The notes under the pieces: model-generated
The model's input: the letters and a program-made list of their open reading frames with translations, nothing else
Database searches by the model: none
Told to the model about the DNA's origin: nothing
Assembly: GCA_024280335.1 (NCBI GenBank)
Contig: JAJRQI010000006.1
Location: 1-64,000 of the forward strand
Origin: Deltaproteobacteria bacterium
Lineage (GTDB): Bacteria > Desulfobacterota > Desulfuromonadia > Desulfuromonadales > Geopsychrobacteraceae
DNA length: 64,000 nucleotides
Direction: 5' to 3'
Made by a program: the position numbers and the translations under genes
In this document: positions 36,318 through 44,929 of the stretch, in pieces
Layout of the letters: every line of letters starts with the position of its first letter
How positions within the stretch are numbered: position 1 is the stretch's first letter

Positions 36318-37253
36318 TCAATCCGCCTGAAGTTTCTCGCCGCCGGCCACCAGATAGAGCAGCGCCATCCGGACCGCAACACCATTTTCGACCTGATCAA
36401 GAATGACATTCTGCGGCCCGTCGGCGACCGCCGAAGAGATTTCTACCCCGCGGTTCATCGGCCCCGGATGCAGAACAATCGCGTCCGGTTTTGCCAGTTT
36501 CAGCCGCTCTTCATTCAGACCGAAAAAACGGGCATATTCGCGAACCGACGGGATCAGGGTCGCGCCCTGTCTCTCCCGTTGGATACGCAACATCATCACA
36601 CAATCCGCGTCACGAACAGCGTCTTCGATGTTGCTGCAGAGCTCACAGCCGAGCAGTTCCAGCCCCGGCGGCAGCATCGTCCGCGGACCGGCAATCCGCA
36701 CCTTGGCACCGAGTTTGACCAGACAGTAAATATTGGAACGGACCACCCGACTGTGAGTGATGTCCCCGACAATCGCGACCGTCAATCCATCAATTCTGCC
36801 TTTATGCTGACGGATGGTAAAGGCATCGAGCAGAGCCTGACTGGGATGTTCATGGGTTCCGTCACCGGCATTGACGACCGAACAGTTGAGCCGCTCAGCC
36901 AGATAATTGCAGGCCCCGGATGCACCGTGGCGCATGACGATGATATCGGGATGCATCGCCGCGATGTTCTTTGCTGTGTCTTCCAGGGTTTCCCCCTTCA
37001 CCACCGAGGAGGCGGCGGCGGCAATATTGACCGTGTCGGCCGACAAACGCTTGCCGGCAATCTCAAAAGAGGTACGGGTGCGAGTACTGGCCTCAAAAAA
37101 CAGATTGATGATGGTTTTGCCGCGCAGGGTCGGCACCTTCTTGATCTCGCGACTATTGATTTCCTTAAAACTTTCGGCCGTATCAAGAATAAATATCAGT
37201 TCTTCCGCAGTTAATTCTTTGATGCCAAGGATATGTTTCGGGTTAAAGGTCAT
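36318..37253 (-). CDS. pyrB: Aspartate carbamoyltransferase catalytic subunit
   Basis: The 311-residue enzyme has the carbamoyl-phosphate site [12 protein letters not shown] (about residues 55-66) and [11 protein letters not shown]. The MRHGASGA and HPSQALLD blocks are also present. It joins carbamoyl phosphate to aspartate. No pyrI regulatory chain is nearby, which fits control by PyrR attenuation and partnership with class I PyrC. Confidence 0.96.
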   Translation of the reverse strand: MTFNPKHILGIKELTAEELIFILDTAESFKEINSREIKKVPTLRGKTIINLFFEASTRTRTSFEIAGKRLSADTVNIAAAASSVVKGETLEDTAKNIAAMHPDIIVMRHGASGACNYLAERLNCSVVNAGDGTHEHPSQALLDAFTIRQHKGRIDGLTVAIVGDITHSRVVRSNIYCLVKLGAKVRIAGPRTMLPPGLELLGCELCSNIEDAVRDADCVMMLRIQRERQGATLIPSVREYARFFGLNEERLKLAKPDAIVLHPGPMNRGVEISSAVADGPQNVILDQVENGVAVRMALLYLVAGGEKLQAD

Positions 37254-37277
37254 CGAACGCCTCCAATTGCGAGTACA

Positions 37278-37814
37278 TCAGGTTCTGATCAGAGAAACCG
37301 CTTGAGCATGATGCTGCGGGTCGAATTCAACCTCTATCTGTTCGTTGCGCGAGGTCGGCAGATTCCGGCCGATATAATCAGGGCGGATCGGTAGTTCGCG
37401 GTGCCCACGATCAATCAGGATCGCTAACTGAATGTTACGTGGTCGACCGAGATCGATCACCGCATCTAGCGCAGCTCGAATGGTCCGACCGGTAAAGAGT
37501 ACGTCGTCGATCAACACGACACATCGATCAGTCACCGGAAAGCGAATGTCGGTCTGCCCGACCGCCAGGTCGTTGCGCGAACCAAGATCGTCACGATACA
37601 TGGTGATATCGATGGTTCCGAGGGGAACAATCTGACCTTCAATCTCCGAGATTTTCTGCTGCAGTTGTGCTGCCAAATAATCGCCACCGGTCCGAATGCC
37701 GACCAGCACCAGGTCTTCGACACCCTTATTCTTCTCAAGGATCTCGTGGGCGATCCGTGTCAGGGCACGGTTGATCCCTTCGGTGTCGAGAATTTCAATT
37801 TTTTCTGCGGCCAT
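37278..37814 (-). CDS. pyrR: Pyrimidine operon regulatory protein / uracil phosphoribosyltransferase
   Basis: The 178-residue PRTase-fold protein has the PRPP motif VVLIDDVLFTGRTIRAALD (about residues 97-115). The ATG at 37814 (GGGAGGAAGG before it) is chosen over an upstream in-frame ATG that lies inside the attenuator terminator. PyrR binds the pyr mRNA leader with UMP and stabilises termination. The leader directly upstream carries a matching binding loop and terminator. Confidence 0.95.
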   Translation of the reverse strand: MAAEKIEILDTEGINRALTRIAHEILEKNKGVEDLVLVGIRTGGDYLAAQLQQKISEIEGQIVPLGTIDITMYRDDLGSRNDLAVGQTDIRFPVTDRCVVLIDDVLFTGRTIRAALDAVIDLGRPRNIQLAILIDRGHRELPIRPDYIGRNLPTSRNEQIEVEFDPQHHAQAVSLIRT

Positions 37815-37844
37815 GATCCTTCCTCCCGGTTGCGTTTCAGACAC

Positions 37845-37946
37845 AAAAAAAAGCACCTGGTGCAAATAAATGCACAGGTACTTTCTGGATAGATCTCGAA
37901 TTTACTGTTGCCACTGCTGTCTCCCTTGTTGACCTCTCGGATCAAT
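37845..37946 (-). promoter_or_regulatory. PyrR-binding loop and attenuator terminator in pyr leader
   Basis: The leader RNA contains ATCCGAGAGGTCAACAAGG (within 37946-37919), matching the conserved PyrR-binding loop of Bacillus and other bacteria (AUCC.GAGAGGU..N.AAGG). Downstream, AGTACCTG-TGCA pairs with TGCA-C-CAGGTGCT (37882-37852) and is followed by eight T residues (37852-37845), a rho-independent terminator directly before pyrR. This is the classical PyrR attenuation layout; function is inferred from known examples. Confidence 0.82.
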
Positions 37947-37983
37947 TTAAAGGCTGAGCGGTTAGTGCGCTAAATTTTGCAGA

Positions 37984-38012
37984 CTCTATCAATCGGGCAG
38001 GAATCAAGTCAA
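37984..38012 (-). promoter_or_regulatory. Likely sigma-70 promoter of the pyr operon
   Basis: The minus strand has TTGACT (38012-38007) and, after 17 bp, ATAGAG (37989-37984; GATAGA if the spacer is 16 bp), about 45 bp before the PyrR-binding loop. Confidence 0.55.
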
Positions 38013-38082
38013 CTGTATAATTGTTAAAATATTTGCAAACGATTCAGGTGTATGGACTCTGCTACCGAATGGTTATAAATTC

Positions 38083-38751
38083 TCACTCTATCATTCGACC
38101 GATCCGCCCCAGGCGAACCTTGTCGGCAATGTCTGCCTTTGCATCCCAGGACCAGTATTTGATAAAGGCCAGCCCTTTGATTTTTGATTCATGGACAAAA
38201 CCCCAGAAACGGCTATCAAAAGAGAAATCACGGTTGTCACCCATGACAAAATAACTGTCGCTGGGAACCTTTATCGGCCCGGCAAAGTCTCGTGGACCGG
38301 CAACCGATGGGATGATCTGCTTGTCCTTGTGCACTTCCTGCGGAAGGCTGTAGGGTTCCCCGTTAACGTAGACCTGCTTTGCTTTGATTTCGATCAGATC
38401 CCCCGGGGTACCGATAACCCGCTTGATGAAGTCACGACGTTGAAAGTAGGACTTTCCTTCGTCATCCGGAAACTCAAAGACGATGACATCTCCCCGTTGC
38501 GGATCACGTAACGCCAGATAGCGTTCATCAGAAAAGGGCAGCCGGGTTCCGTAGATGAACTTGTTGACCAGCAGATGATCGCCGATTAATAAGGTGTCTA
38601 ACATCGATCCGGACGGTATCTTAAAAGCCTGAAACAGAAAGGTCCGGATAATCAACGCCAGAATCACTGCGACGATCAGGGCCTCAGACCACTCACGATA
38701 CCAGGGTTTTTTCTGCACAAAAGTGCTTCTTTTCTTTTGGAAGATCGCCAT
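38083..38751 (-). CDS. lepB: Signal peptidase I
   Basis: The 222-residue inner-membrane protease has one N-terminal transmembrane segment (about residues 22-40), the catalytic serine in PSGSMLDTL (about residue 46), the catalytic lysine in KRVIGTPGD (about 111) and the MGDNRDFSFDSRFWG box. It removes signal peptides from exported proteins. It lies downstream of lepA, as in most bacteria, but is separated from it by 163 bp containing a palindromic repeat. The ribosome site is weak (AAAAGAG). Confidence 0.96.
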   Translation of the reverse strand: MAIFQKKRSTFVQKKPWYREWSEALIVAVILALIIRTFLFQAFKIPSGSMLDTLLIGDHLLVNKFIYGTRLPFSDERYLALRDPQRGDVIVFEFPDDEGKSYFQRRDFIKRVIGTPGDLIEIKAKQVYVNGEPYSLPQEVHKDKQIIPSVAGPRDFAGPIKVPSDSYFVMGDNRDFSFDSRFWGFVHESKIKGLAFIKYWSWDAKADIADKVRLGRIGRMIE

Positions 38752-38785
38752 TATTTTACTCTTTTGTGGTTTAGCAAAAAGATTG

Positions 38786-38916
38786 GATGGCTAAGCAAAA
38801 AATTCGCCCACAAGGCGTTAGTGGGGTTTCAGGGGCGAAGTCATACTGTCTGGTCTGTCAAAATCCTGAAAAACCGCTGCAACGCAGTCGGGCGGAGATT
38901 TTTTTGCGACGCCATC
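38786..38916. repeat. Palindromic intergenic repeat, copy 1 (about 131 bp)
   Basis: The element begins GATGGCTAAGC and ends GCGACGCCATC, so its termini are inverted (GATGGC/GCCATC), with inner A/T-runs next to each end. It closely resembles the copy at 42969-43095 in the same orientation, sharing segments such as CACAAGGCGT, TTCAGGGGCGAAG and CGCTGCAACGCAGTCGGGCG. The arms can fold into a long imperfect hairpin. On the minus strand it starts within the lepA stop codon (TGATGGC). Confidence 0.75.
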
Positions 38917-40714
38917 ACTCTTTGACTTTAAGGATTGCCAGAAATGCCTCTTGAGGAAGCTCCACGCTCCCTATCTGTTTCATCCGTTTTTTTCCCGCCT
39001 TCTGTTTTTCCAGCAGTTTGCGCTTACGGGTAATATCACCACCGTAACATTTGGCCGTAACATCCTTGCGCAGTGCCTTGACGGTCGAACGGGCAATCAC
39101 TTTATTACCGATTGCCGCCTGAATTGCAACTTCGTATTGCTGGCGCGGAATAAATTCTTTCATTTTCGCAACCAGTTCACGACCGCGAAACTGGGCCTTA
39201 TCGTTATGAACAATCAACGACAGGGCGTCAACCACATCACCGTTAATCAACACGTTCAACCGCACCAGCTTACTGGGGCGAAAATCGAGATGCTCGTAAT
39301 CGAGTGACCCGTAACCACGGGTAACCGATTTAAGACGATCAAAGAAATCGAGAACGATCTCATTCAGCGGCAGCTCATAGACCACCATCACCCGATTGGC
39401 AGTCAGATATTTCAACTCACGCTGAATTCCACGTCTTTCAATACAGAGGTTCAAAACGGCACCAACAAATTCGTTCGGCACATGGATCGAGGCCAACACA
39501 AAGGGCTCGTCAATCTTTTCAATAAACTGGATCTCAGGGAGCATATTGGCGCTTTCGACATGCAGCAATTCACCCTTGGTGGTCGTGACCTTGTAGACAA
39601 CCGTTGGTGCAGTGGTGATCAGCTCAACGCCGAATTCGCGCTCGAGCCGCTCCTGAATGATCTCCATGTGCAATAGGCCGAGAAACCCGCAACGGAACCC
39701 AAAACCGAGCGCCAAAGAATTTTCCGGTTCAAAGGAGAAGGCGGCATCATTCAGACGCAGCTTCACCAAGGCATCTCGGAGAGAATCATATTCAGCTGAA
39801 TCGATGGGGTAGAGACCCGAAAAAACCATCGGCTTGACAACTTGAAAGCCAGGCAAGGCAGTGTCGGCAGGGCGATGCTGGTGGGTAATCGTATCACCAA
39901 CCTTGGCGTCTTCGACGACCTTAATTCCAGCAATTACAAAACCTACTTCCCCTGAAGCCAGTTGTGGCAGTTCGGTCGGATGTGGACTAAAGGCCCCGAC
40001 CTTTTGAACTTCGTAGGTCCCACCCGTAGCCATCAATTTAATTTTTTCACCTTTTTTAATGGTGCCATCGATGACCCGAACTAGAATGATTACCCCCTGG
40101 TAGGGGTCGTACCAGGAATCGAAGGTCAGGGCTTTCAGCGGGGCGTCTGGATTGCCGAGTGGAGCAGGAACCCGTGTGACAACCGCTTCAAGAATATCTT
40201 CAATGCCGATCCCCTCTTTCGCACTCGCCAAAACTGCGTCGCTGGTATCGATGCCGATAATCTCTTCGACTTCCTCTTTAACCCGCTCAGGCTCGGCACT
40301 CGGCAGATCAATCTTGTTCAGTACCGGGAAGATCTCCAAATCCTGATCGATCGCCATGTAGACATTGGCCAAAGTTTGCGCCTCAACCCCCTGCGCTGCG
40401 TCAATAACCAGCATCGCACCTTCACAGGCTGACAGTGAACGGCTGACTTCGTAGGAAAAATCGACGTGTCCGGGAGTATCGATCAGATTGAGCAAGTAAT
40501 CCTGCCCATCTCTGGCCCGATAATTCAGCCGCACGGCTTGGGCCTTGATGGTGATCCCGCGTTCCTGCTCCAGTTCCATCTTGTCCAGAAACTGGTCGGT
40601 TTTTTCACGATCGGAAAGAGCCCCGGTTTTTTCCAGCAAGCGGTCCGCGAGGGTCGATTTGCCGTGGTCGATATGGGCAATGATGGAAAAGTTACGAATA
40701 TTCTTTTGCTTCAT
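38915..40714 (-). CDS. lepA: Elongation factor 4 (LepA)
   Basis: The 599-residue translational GTPase has P-loop [10 protein letters not shown] (about residues 11-20), switch [11 protein letters not shown]4 NKID, and the C-terminal LepA domain ([20 protein letters not shown]). It can back-translocate ribosomes or aid initiation under stress. The ATG is preceded by only a weak ribosome site. The gene leads lepA-lepB. Confidence 0.97.
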   Translation of the reverse strand: MKQKNIRNFSIIAHIDHGKSTLADRLLEKTGALSDREKTDQFLDKMELEQERGITIKAQAVRLNYRARDGQDYLLNLIDTPGHVDFSYEVSRSLSACEGAMLVIDAAQGVEAQTLANVYMAIDQDLEIFPVLNKIDLPSAEPERVKEEVEEIIGIDTSDAVLASAKEGIGIEDILEAVVTRVPAPLGNPDAPLKALTFDSWYDPYQGVIILVRVIDGTIKKGEKIKLMATGGTYEVQKVGAFSPHPTELPQLASGEVGFVIAGIKVVEDAKVGDTITHQHRPADTALPGFQVVKPMVFSGLYPIDSAEYDSLRDALVKLRLNDAAFSFEPENSLALGFGFRCGFLGLLHMEIIQERLEREFGVELITTAPTVVYKVTTTKGELLHVESANMLPEIQFIEKIDEPFVLASIHVPNEFVGAVLNLCIERRGIQRELKYLTANRVMVVYELPLNEIVLDFFDRLKSVTRGYGSLDYEHLDFRPSKLVRLNVLINGDVVDALSLIVHNDKAQFRGRELVAKMKEFIPRQQYEVAIQAAIGNKVIARSTVKALRKDVTAKCYGGDITRKRKLLEKQKAGKKRMKQIGSVELPQEAFLAILKVKE

Positions 40715-40829
40715 GCAGTCACAGTAGCTTATGAAATAGATTTTAAGAAATTTACAGAACCGCTAATATTAAACTTGCACGGTAGTTTTTGTAAAGAAGA
40801 AAGGCGCATGAAACCGTCCGATGCAGAGT

Positions 40830-41735
40830 TCATAGTGCTTTTCTCGCTAACCTTTTTGCCTGAAAAATCGGCCAGATTTCAGCAACGAGCATCCCGAAAA
40901 CGATCATACCGCCACCACACCAACCGATTATGGTCAAGCGGTCGCCGGCGAGCCAGATGGAGAAAATCGCAGCGAAAACCGGCTCCAGGGTATAGATCAA
41001 TGCCGCCCGGGTCGGCGTGGTGCGATTTTGGTAAGTGGTCATCGCCCAGAAGGCGTAAGCCGTGGCAAAGACAGAGGTGATGAGAAAAGCAAAAATCAGC
41101 GAACCGGTCCATTGTTGCGGCCAGGAGACCGGTTCAAACAACAGGCTGCCGGCACAACCCCATACCGCCATGGTCGCAATCTGCACAAAAGTCAGCGCCC
41201 GGCCGTCATACCCTTTGGTGAATGCATCCAGACCGATGATGTGCAGTGCAACGAACAGCGAGCAGATCACCACCAGCAGGTCACCGGTGTTAAGTGACCA
41301 GGGGGTGTGCCAAGTAAGCATAAACAGGCCGAGCAGTGCCAGGCCGACGCCGATTTTTGATCCCAGAGCGGCGGGTTTTTTAAGGAACGGCCCGGCCATC
41401 AACGGCACCCAGACAACCCCCAACCCGGTCAGGAATCCGGCATTTGCCGATGAGGTTCTTTCCAGGCCGAAGGTCTGAAACAGAAAGGAAAGGAACAACA
41501 GGGTCCCGAGCAAGATGCCGATCCGCCAGCCGCGCCGATCAAGCGAAGCAAAACCGGCCCGCCCCGCGAGCATGGCTAGCAAGATCGCAGCCATGGCAAA
41601 GCGTACCCACAAAAAAGCCATCACCGGCATTTCGCAGATCGCCTCTTTGACAATCGGAAAAGTCGCGCCCCAGAACAGGGTGACAGTCGCCAGCATAAAC
41701 TCGGCAAAAAACTGCCGTTTCTGTTTTTGTTCCAT
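40830..41735 (-). CDS. EamA/DMT-superfamily transporter
   Basis: The 301-residue membrane protein has ten predicted helices in two EamA repeats (about residues 10-140 and 150-285). ATLFWGATFPIVKEA and YTLEPVFAAIFSIW are typical of the family. It probably exports amino acids or other metabolites; the substrate is not predictable. It is separate from lepA (115 bp apart). Confidence 0.87.
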   Translation of the reverse strand: MEQKQKRQFFAEFMLATVTLFWGATFPIVKEAICEMPVMAFLWVRFAMAAILLAMLAGRAGFASLDRRGWRIGILLGTLLFLSFLFQTFGLERTSSANAGFLTGLGVVWVPLMAGPFLKKPAALGSKIGVGLALLGLFMLTWHTPWSLNTGDLLVVICSLFVALHIIGLDAFTKGYDGRALTFVQIATMAVWGCAGSLLFEPVSWPQQWTGSLIFAFLITSVFATAYAFWAMTTYQNRTTPTRAALIYTLEPVFAAIFSIWLAGDRLTIIGWCGGGMIVFGMLVAEIWPIFQAKRLARKAL

Positions 41736-41849
41736 GAGAATCCAGAGAAGAAATGTTAGACTCTTGTTTCAAATGAAGCCGCTATGGTATAAGCAGCTTT
41801 CCGTTATTTCAAATCTTTTTTTGAAGCGATCAAGCAGGGAGTTCGGTTA

Positions 41850-42005
41850 ATGAAGCGAGGCAAGAAAGAACCGATTGAAGTTGTCTGTCCCAAATGCCGT
41901 TATACCGAAATCATCTACCTGCCGATCGAAGACCTGCCCCGCTGTCCGGAATGCAAAACCCAAATGTTAATATCAGAACTTCTCGATGAAGGAAAGTCAT
42001 ATTAA
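41850..42005 (+). CDS. Small zinc-ribbon protein (51 aa)
   Basis: The ATG at 41850 opens a 51-codon frame with two CPxC knuckles: CPKCRY near residue 13 and CPEC near residue 32, spaced as a zinc ribbon. Codon use is like the neighbours and the next gene's leader starts directly after. A GCAGGGAG ribosome site is about 8 bp upstream. The length and cysteine spacing resemble small rubredoxin-like or rpoN-class ribbons, but I do not recognise the family. It precedes an amino-acid ABC transporter. Confidence 0.62.
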   Translation: MKRGKKEPIEVVCPKCRYTEIIYLPIEDLPRCPECKTQMLISELLDEGKSY

Positions 42006-42065
42006 ATGGTTCTACCTGCCGATCAGTCGGCTTCATATTCCTTATTTTCCCCAGGAGGAAAAACG

Positions 42066-42869
42066 ATGAAAAAGCTCAAATTGATGATTGCCTGCCTGCT
42101 GGCCCTTTGCGTTGTTTTGCCAGGCGTTGCTAGCGCTGACACCCTGGGTGACATTCAGGATCGCGGTGTCCTGCGGGTCGGCATGGAGCCGGGCTATATG
42201 CCGTTTGAAATGACCAATCAAAGAGGTGAAATTATCGGCTTCGATGTCGACATGGCCAAACGTATTGCCAAAGCGATGGGCGTCAAACTGGAGCTGATCA
42301 GTACCGCTTGGGATGGCATCATCCCCGGCCTGATCACCAAGAAGTATGACATGATCATGAGCGGCATGACTCTGACCCAGGAAAGAAACATGAAGGTCAG
42401 CTTTGCGACGCCTTACATCGTGGTCGGGCAAAGCATCCTGGTCAAAAAAGAACATGCAAACGCAGTAAAGTCATATAAAGACCTGAACAACAAAAAGTAC
42501 AAGGTTGCCTCCAAACTTGGGACAACCGGTGAGCAGGCCACCAAGCGGATGATTCCGAAGGCGACCTACATCTCCTTTGAAACCGAGCAAGAAGGCGTCA
42601 TGGACCTGGTCAATGGAAAAATTGATGCCTTTGTTTATGATCTGCCCTATATGGCGATTGCCAACGCACAGAAAAATGAAGGTAAATTGATTTTTCTTGA
42701 CGAGCCGTTCACCTACGAGCCGCTGGCCTGGGCAATTCGTCAAGGCAACCATGACTTTCTGAACTGGTTGAACAATTTCATGAATCAGGTCAAGAGCGAC
42801 GGAACCTACGACAAAATTTATGCAAAGTGGTTCCTCAGTGACAAATGGTTGAAGCAAGTACAAAACTAA
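42066..42869 (+). CDS. Polar amino-acid ABC transporter, substrate-binding protein
   Basis: The 267-residue protein has a signal peptide (about residues 1-25, VASA) and a family 3 solute-binding domain (RVGMEPGYMPFEM, FDVDMAKRIAKAMG, WDGIIPGLITKKYDMIMSGMT). The ATG at 42066 follows a perfect AGGAGG and is preferred over the 60-bp-longer frame. It binds a polar amino acid in the periplasm. A long hairpin separates it from the permease, which would give excess binding protein. Confidence 0.9.
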   Translation: MKKLKLMIACLLALCVVLPGVASADTLGDIQDRGVLRVGMEPGYMPFEMTNQRGEIIGFDVDMAKRIAKAMGVKLELISTAWDGIIPGLITKKYDMIMSGMTLTQERNMKVSFATPYIVVGQSILVKKEHANAVKSYKDLNNKKYKVASKLGTTGEQATKRMIPKATYISFETEQEGVMDLVNGKIDAFVYDLPYMAIANAQKNEGKLIFLDEPFTYEPLAWAIRQGNHDFLNWLNNFMNQVKSDGTYDKIYAKWFLSDKWLKQVQN

Positions 42870-42874
42870 GTGAC

Positions 42875-42922
42875 AAACAATCACGGCGGGGAAGGATTTT
42901 ATTTTCCCCGCCGTGATTGTTT
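42875..42922 (+). terminator. 19-bp perfect hairpin after the amino-acid-binding protein
   Basis: AAACAATCACGGCGGGGAA and its exact complement flank a 10-nt loop, 5 bp after the stop codon, with TTT at the base. It is likely a partial terminator or mRNA-stabilising hairpin that sets the ratio of binding protein to permease. Confidence 0.7.
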
Positions 42923-42968
42923 CAGAAATCTTTGTTCCAATATTTGATGGACTCGCAAATTATCTTGA

Positions 42969-43095
42969 GATGGCTAAGCAAAAATTTCACCCCACAAGGC
43001 GTAGTGATTTTTCAGGGGCGAAGGCCTACATAGGGCTGGTCGAGGTCCTGAAAAAGCGCTGCAACGCAGTCGGGCGAAATTTTTTCGACGCCATC
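42969..43095. repeat. Palindromic intergenic repeat, copy 2 (about 127 bp)
   Basis: Same element as at 38786-38916, same orientation. Its termini are GATGGCTAAGC and TTCGACGCCATC. The arms are complementary over about 45 bp with mismatches (GATTTTTCAGG pairs with the CCTGAAAAAGC segment), around a loop containing CTACATAGGGCTGG. It separates the substrate-binding gene from the permease gene, ending 30 bp before its start. Confidence 0.75.
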
Positions 43096-43125
43096 AATAT
43101 TTTATATTCAGGAAGACCTTAGACG

Positions 43126-44085
43126 GTGAATACTGCTTACCGAAATTGGCTTTGGCGACTGCTGACAGTCCTTATTCTGCTCTCCTTGGCGGCGGGACTC
43201 TGGGTTGCAACCAAGAAAATTGACTATACCTGGCGCTGGAATCGTGTCCCGCAATATTTCCTGTATCACCAAGAAGAGATGAAAACCATCCCCTTCGATG
43301 GTCGGGTGACTAAAATTGATAACCTTGGCGACAAAACCAGGGTCCGGGTTATCAGTGACGATGGCGAAGAAAAAACCTTTGAGATCGATACGGAAACCAT
43401 TCGGGTCAACGTCAACGACGAACTTCTGGAAGATGATGATCTCGGTGCTACTCTGAGCTGGCGTGCCGGGCCGCTGATCGTCGGTCTCTGGACAACGCTC
43501 TGGTTGTCAGCTGCTGCCAGTGTTCTCGGGATGATCATCGGTCTGGTGACCGGGCTCTGTCGTGTCTCCAACAACATCACACTGCGGCAGCTGTCGGTCA
43601 TCTATATCGAAATCATCCGCGGCACCCCGCTACTGGTGCAATTGTTCATCTTCTACTTTTTTCTCGGAACCGTTCTCGACATCAGTCGGATCACTGCCGG
43701 CATCAGCGCACTGGCGGTCTTTGCCGGTGCCTATGTTGCAGAAATCATCCGTGCCGGGATTCAGTCGATCCCCAAGGGGCAGATGGAAGCGGCACGTTCT
43801 CTCGGGCTGAACGTCCCGCAAGCGATGATTCACATCATCCTGCCGCAGGCGTTCAAGCGTACCCTGCCGCCGCTGGCCGGTCAGTTCATCAGTTTGATCA
43901 AGGATTCGTCGCTGGTTTCGGTCATTGCTATTACCGACCTGACCAAGAGCGGCCGGGAGGTGATCACCTCGACCTTTGCTACCTTTGAAATCTGGTTTAT
44001 TGTCGCCCTGCTCTATCTGCTGCTGACATCGGTTTTGTCACAGGTGATTGCCTGGGTGGAACGGAGGCTTGCAGTCAGTGATTAA
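43126..44085 (+). CDS. Polar amino-acid ABC transporter, permease
   Basis: The 319-residue membrane protein starts with GTG. The first helix (about residues 9-27) is followed by an extra polar segment of about 75 residues (about 33-108) with beta-rich sequence ([16 protein letters not shown]), then the canonical HisM/GlnP core with the EAA loop ([20 protein letters not shown]). Standard members are about 220 residues and lack this insert. It makes the channel with the binding protein and the following ATPase, whose start overlaps its end. Confidence 0.87.
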   Translation: MNTAYRNWLWRLLTVLILLSLAAGLWVATKKIDYTWRWNRVPQYFLYHQEEMKTIPFDGRVTKIDNLGDKTRVRVISDDGEEKTFEIDTETIRVNVNDELLEDDDLGATLSWRAGPLIVGLWTTLWLSAAASVLGMIIGLVTGLCRVSNNITLRQLSVIYIEIIRGTPLLVQLFIFYFFLGTVLDISRITAGISALAVFAGAYVAEIIRAGIQSIPKGQMEAARSLGLNVPQAMIHIILPQAFKRTLPPLAGQFISLIKDSSLVSVIAITDLTKSGREVITSTFATFEIWFIVALLYLLLTSVLSQVIAWVERRLAVSD

Positions 44086-44812
44086 AACCATCGATCTGAA
44101 AAAGACCTTTAGCGGGCGCGGCCAGACGATCCATGCTGTCGACGGTGTTACGGCTCACGTCAAGTCGGGCGAAGTGGTGGTGATTATCGGTCCCTCAGGT
44201 TCTGGAAAATCGACCTATTTACGCTGTCTGAACGGGCTGGAAACCTTAACCTCCGGCCATATCATGGTCGACGGGATCGATCTGGCTGACAAAAAGACCG
44301 ATCTGAACAAAGTCCGCAAAGAAGTAGGGATGGTTTTTCAGCAGTTCAACCTGTTTCCACACAAAACTGTACTGCAAAACATCGTCCTTGCACAGCAGGT
44401 GGTGCGCAAACGCAGCCGTGTGGAAGCTGAAGAAAAAGGCCAGCAACTTCTCGTCAAAGTGGGGATTCCAGAAAAGGCTGAAGTTTATCCCGGGCACTTA
44501 TCCGGTGGTCAGCAGCAACGCGTTGCCATCGCCCGGGCTCTGGCCATGGACCCTAAAATCATGCTCTTCGATGAGCCGACCAGCGCACTCGATCCCGAAA
44601 TGGTCGGCGAGGTGCTCGACGTCATGAAGCAGCTGGCACGTGAAGGGATGACCATGGTGGTTGTTACTCACGAGATGGGCTTTGCCCGTGAAGTGGCCGA
44701 CCGGGTGCTGTTCATGGACCAGGGCAAACTGGTTGAAGAAGGGACCCCGGAACACTTTTTCACCGAGCCGTGCGAGGAAAGAACCAAGGCGTTTCTGAAA
44801 CAGGTTCTGTAA
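44078..44812 (+). CDS. Polar amino-acid ABC transporter, ATPase
   Basis: The 244-residue ATPase of the GlnQ type has Walker [11 protein letters not shown], signature [15 protein letters not shown], Walker [12 protein letters not shown] and switch His [15 protein letters not shown]. The GTG at 44078 overlaps the permease stop by 8 bp and is preceded by GGAGG at 10 bp. It completes a three-gene polar amino-acid importer. Confidence 0.92.
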   Translation: MIKTIDLKKTFSGRGQTIHAVDGVTAHVKSGEVVVIIGPSGSGKSTYLRCLNGLETLTSGHIMVDGIDLADKKTDLNKVRKEVGMVFQQFNLFPHKTVLQNIVLAQQVVRKRSRVEAEEKGQQLLVKVGIPEKAEVYPGHLSGGQQQRVAIARALAMDPKIMLFDEPTSALDPEMVGEVLDVMKQLAREGMTMVVVTHEMGFAREVADRVLFMDQGKLVEEGTPEHFFTEPCEERTKAFLKQVL

Positions 44813-44815
44813 TCC

Positions 44816-44885
44816 CGTAGGGGCGCTGCTCGCCGCGCCCTTTTTGTACGTATCAATTCAGGGCGCAGCAAGCGACGCCCCTACG
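44816..44885. repeat. Inverted repeat of the GTAGGGGCG type (70 bp)
   Basis: The arms CGTAGGGGCGCTGC... and its near-complement (22 of 26 positions) lie at the ends of a 70-bp segment just after the ATPase stop. Palindromes with GTAGGGGCG ends occur as dispersed intergenic repeats in many bacteria (general knowledge). Here it may also act as a transcription terminator. Confidence 0.65.
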
Positions 44886-44894
44886 AAAAAGGCT

Positions 44895-44918
44895 GGGGAC
44901 AGAATTAATTCTGTCCCC
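44895..44918. repeat. 24-bp perfect palindrome before azlC
   Basis: GGGGACAGAATT followed by its exact complement, 11 bp before the azlC start. Sequences of this form occur as REP-like elements in proteobacteria. If transcribed, it would hide any ribosome site of azlC. Confidence 0.7.
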
Positions 44919-44929
44919 TTCTTGTGTTC

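Noticed and set aside
35358-37214. Long open frame (618 codons) antisense to pyrC and pyrB
   Set aside because: It is in a shadow frame of two well-conserved enzymes, has no ribosome site and no recognisable domain; high codon bias of the real genes keeps the opposite frame open.
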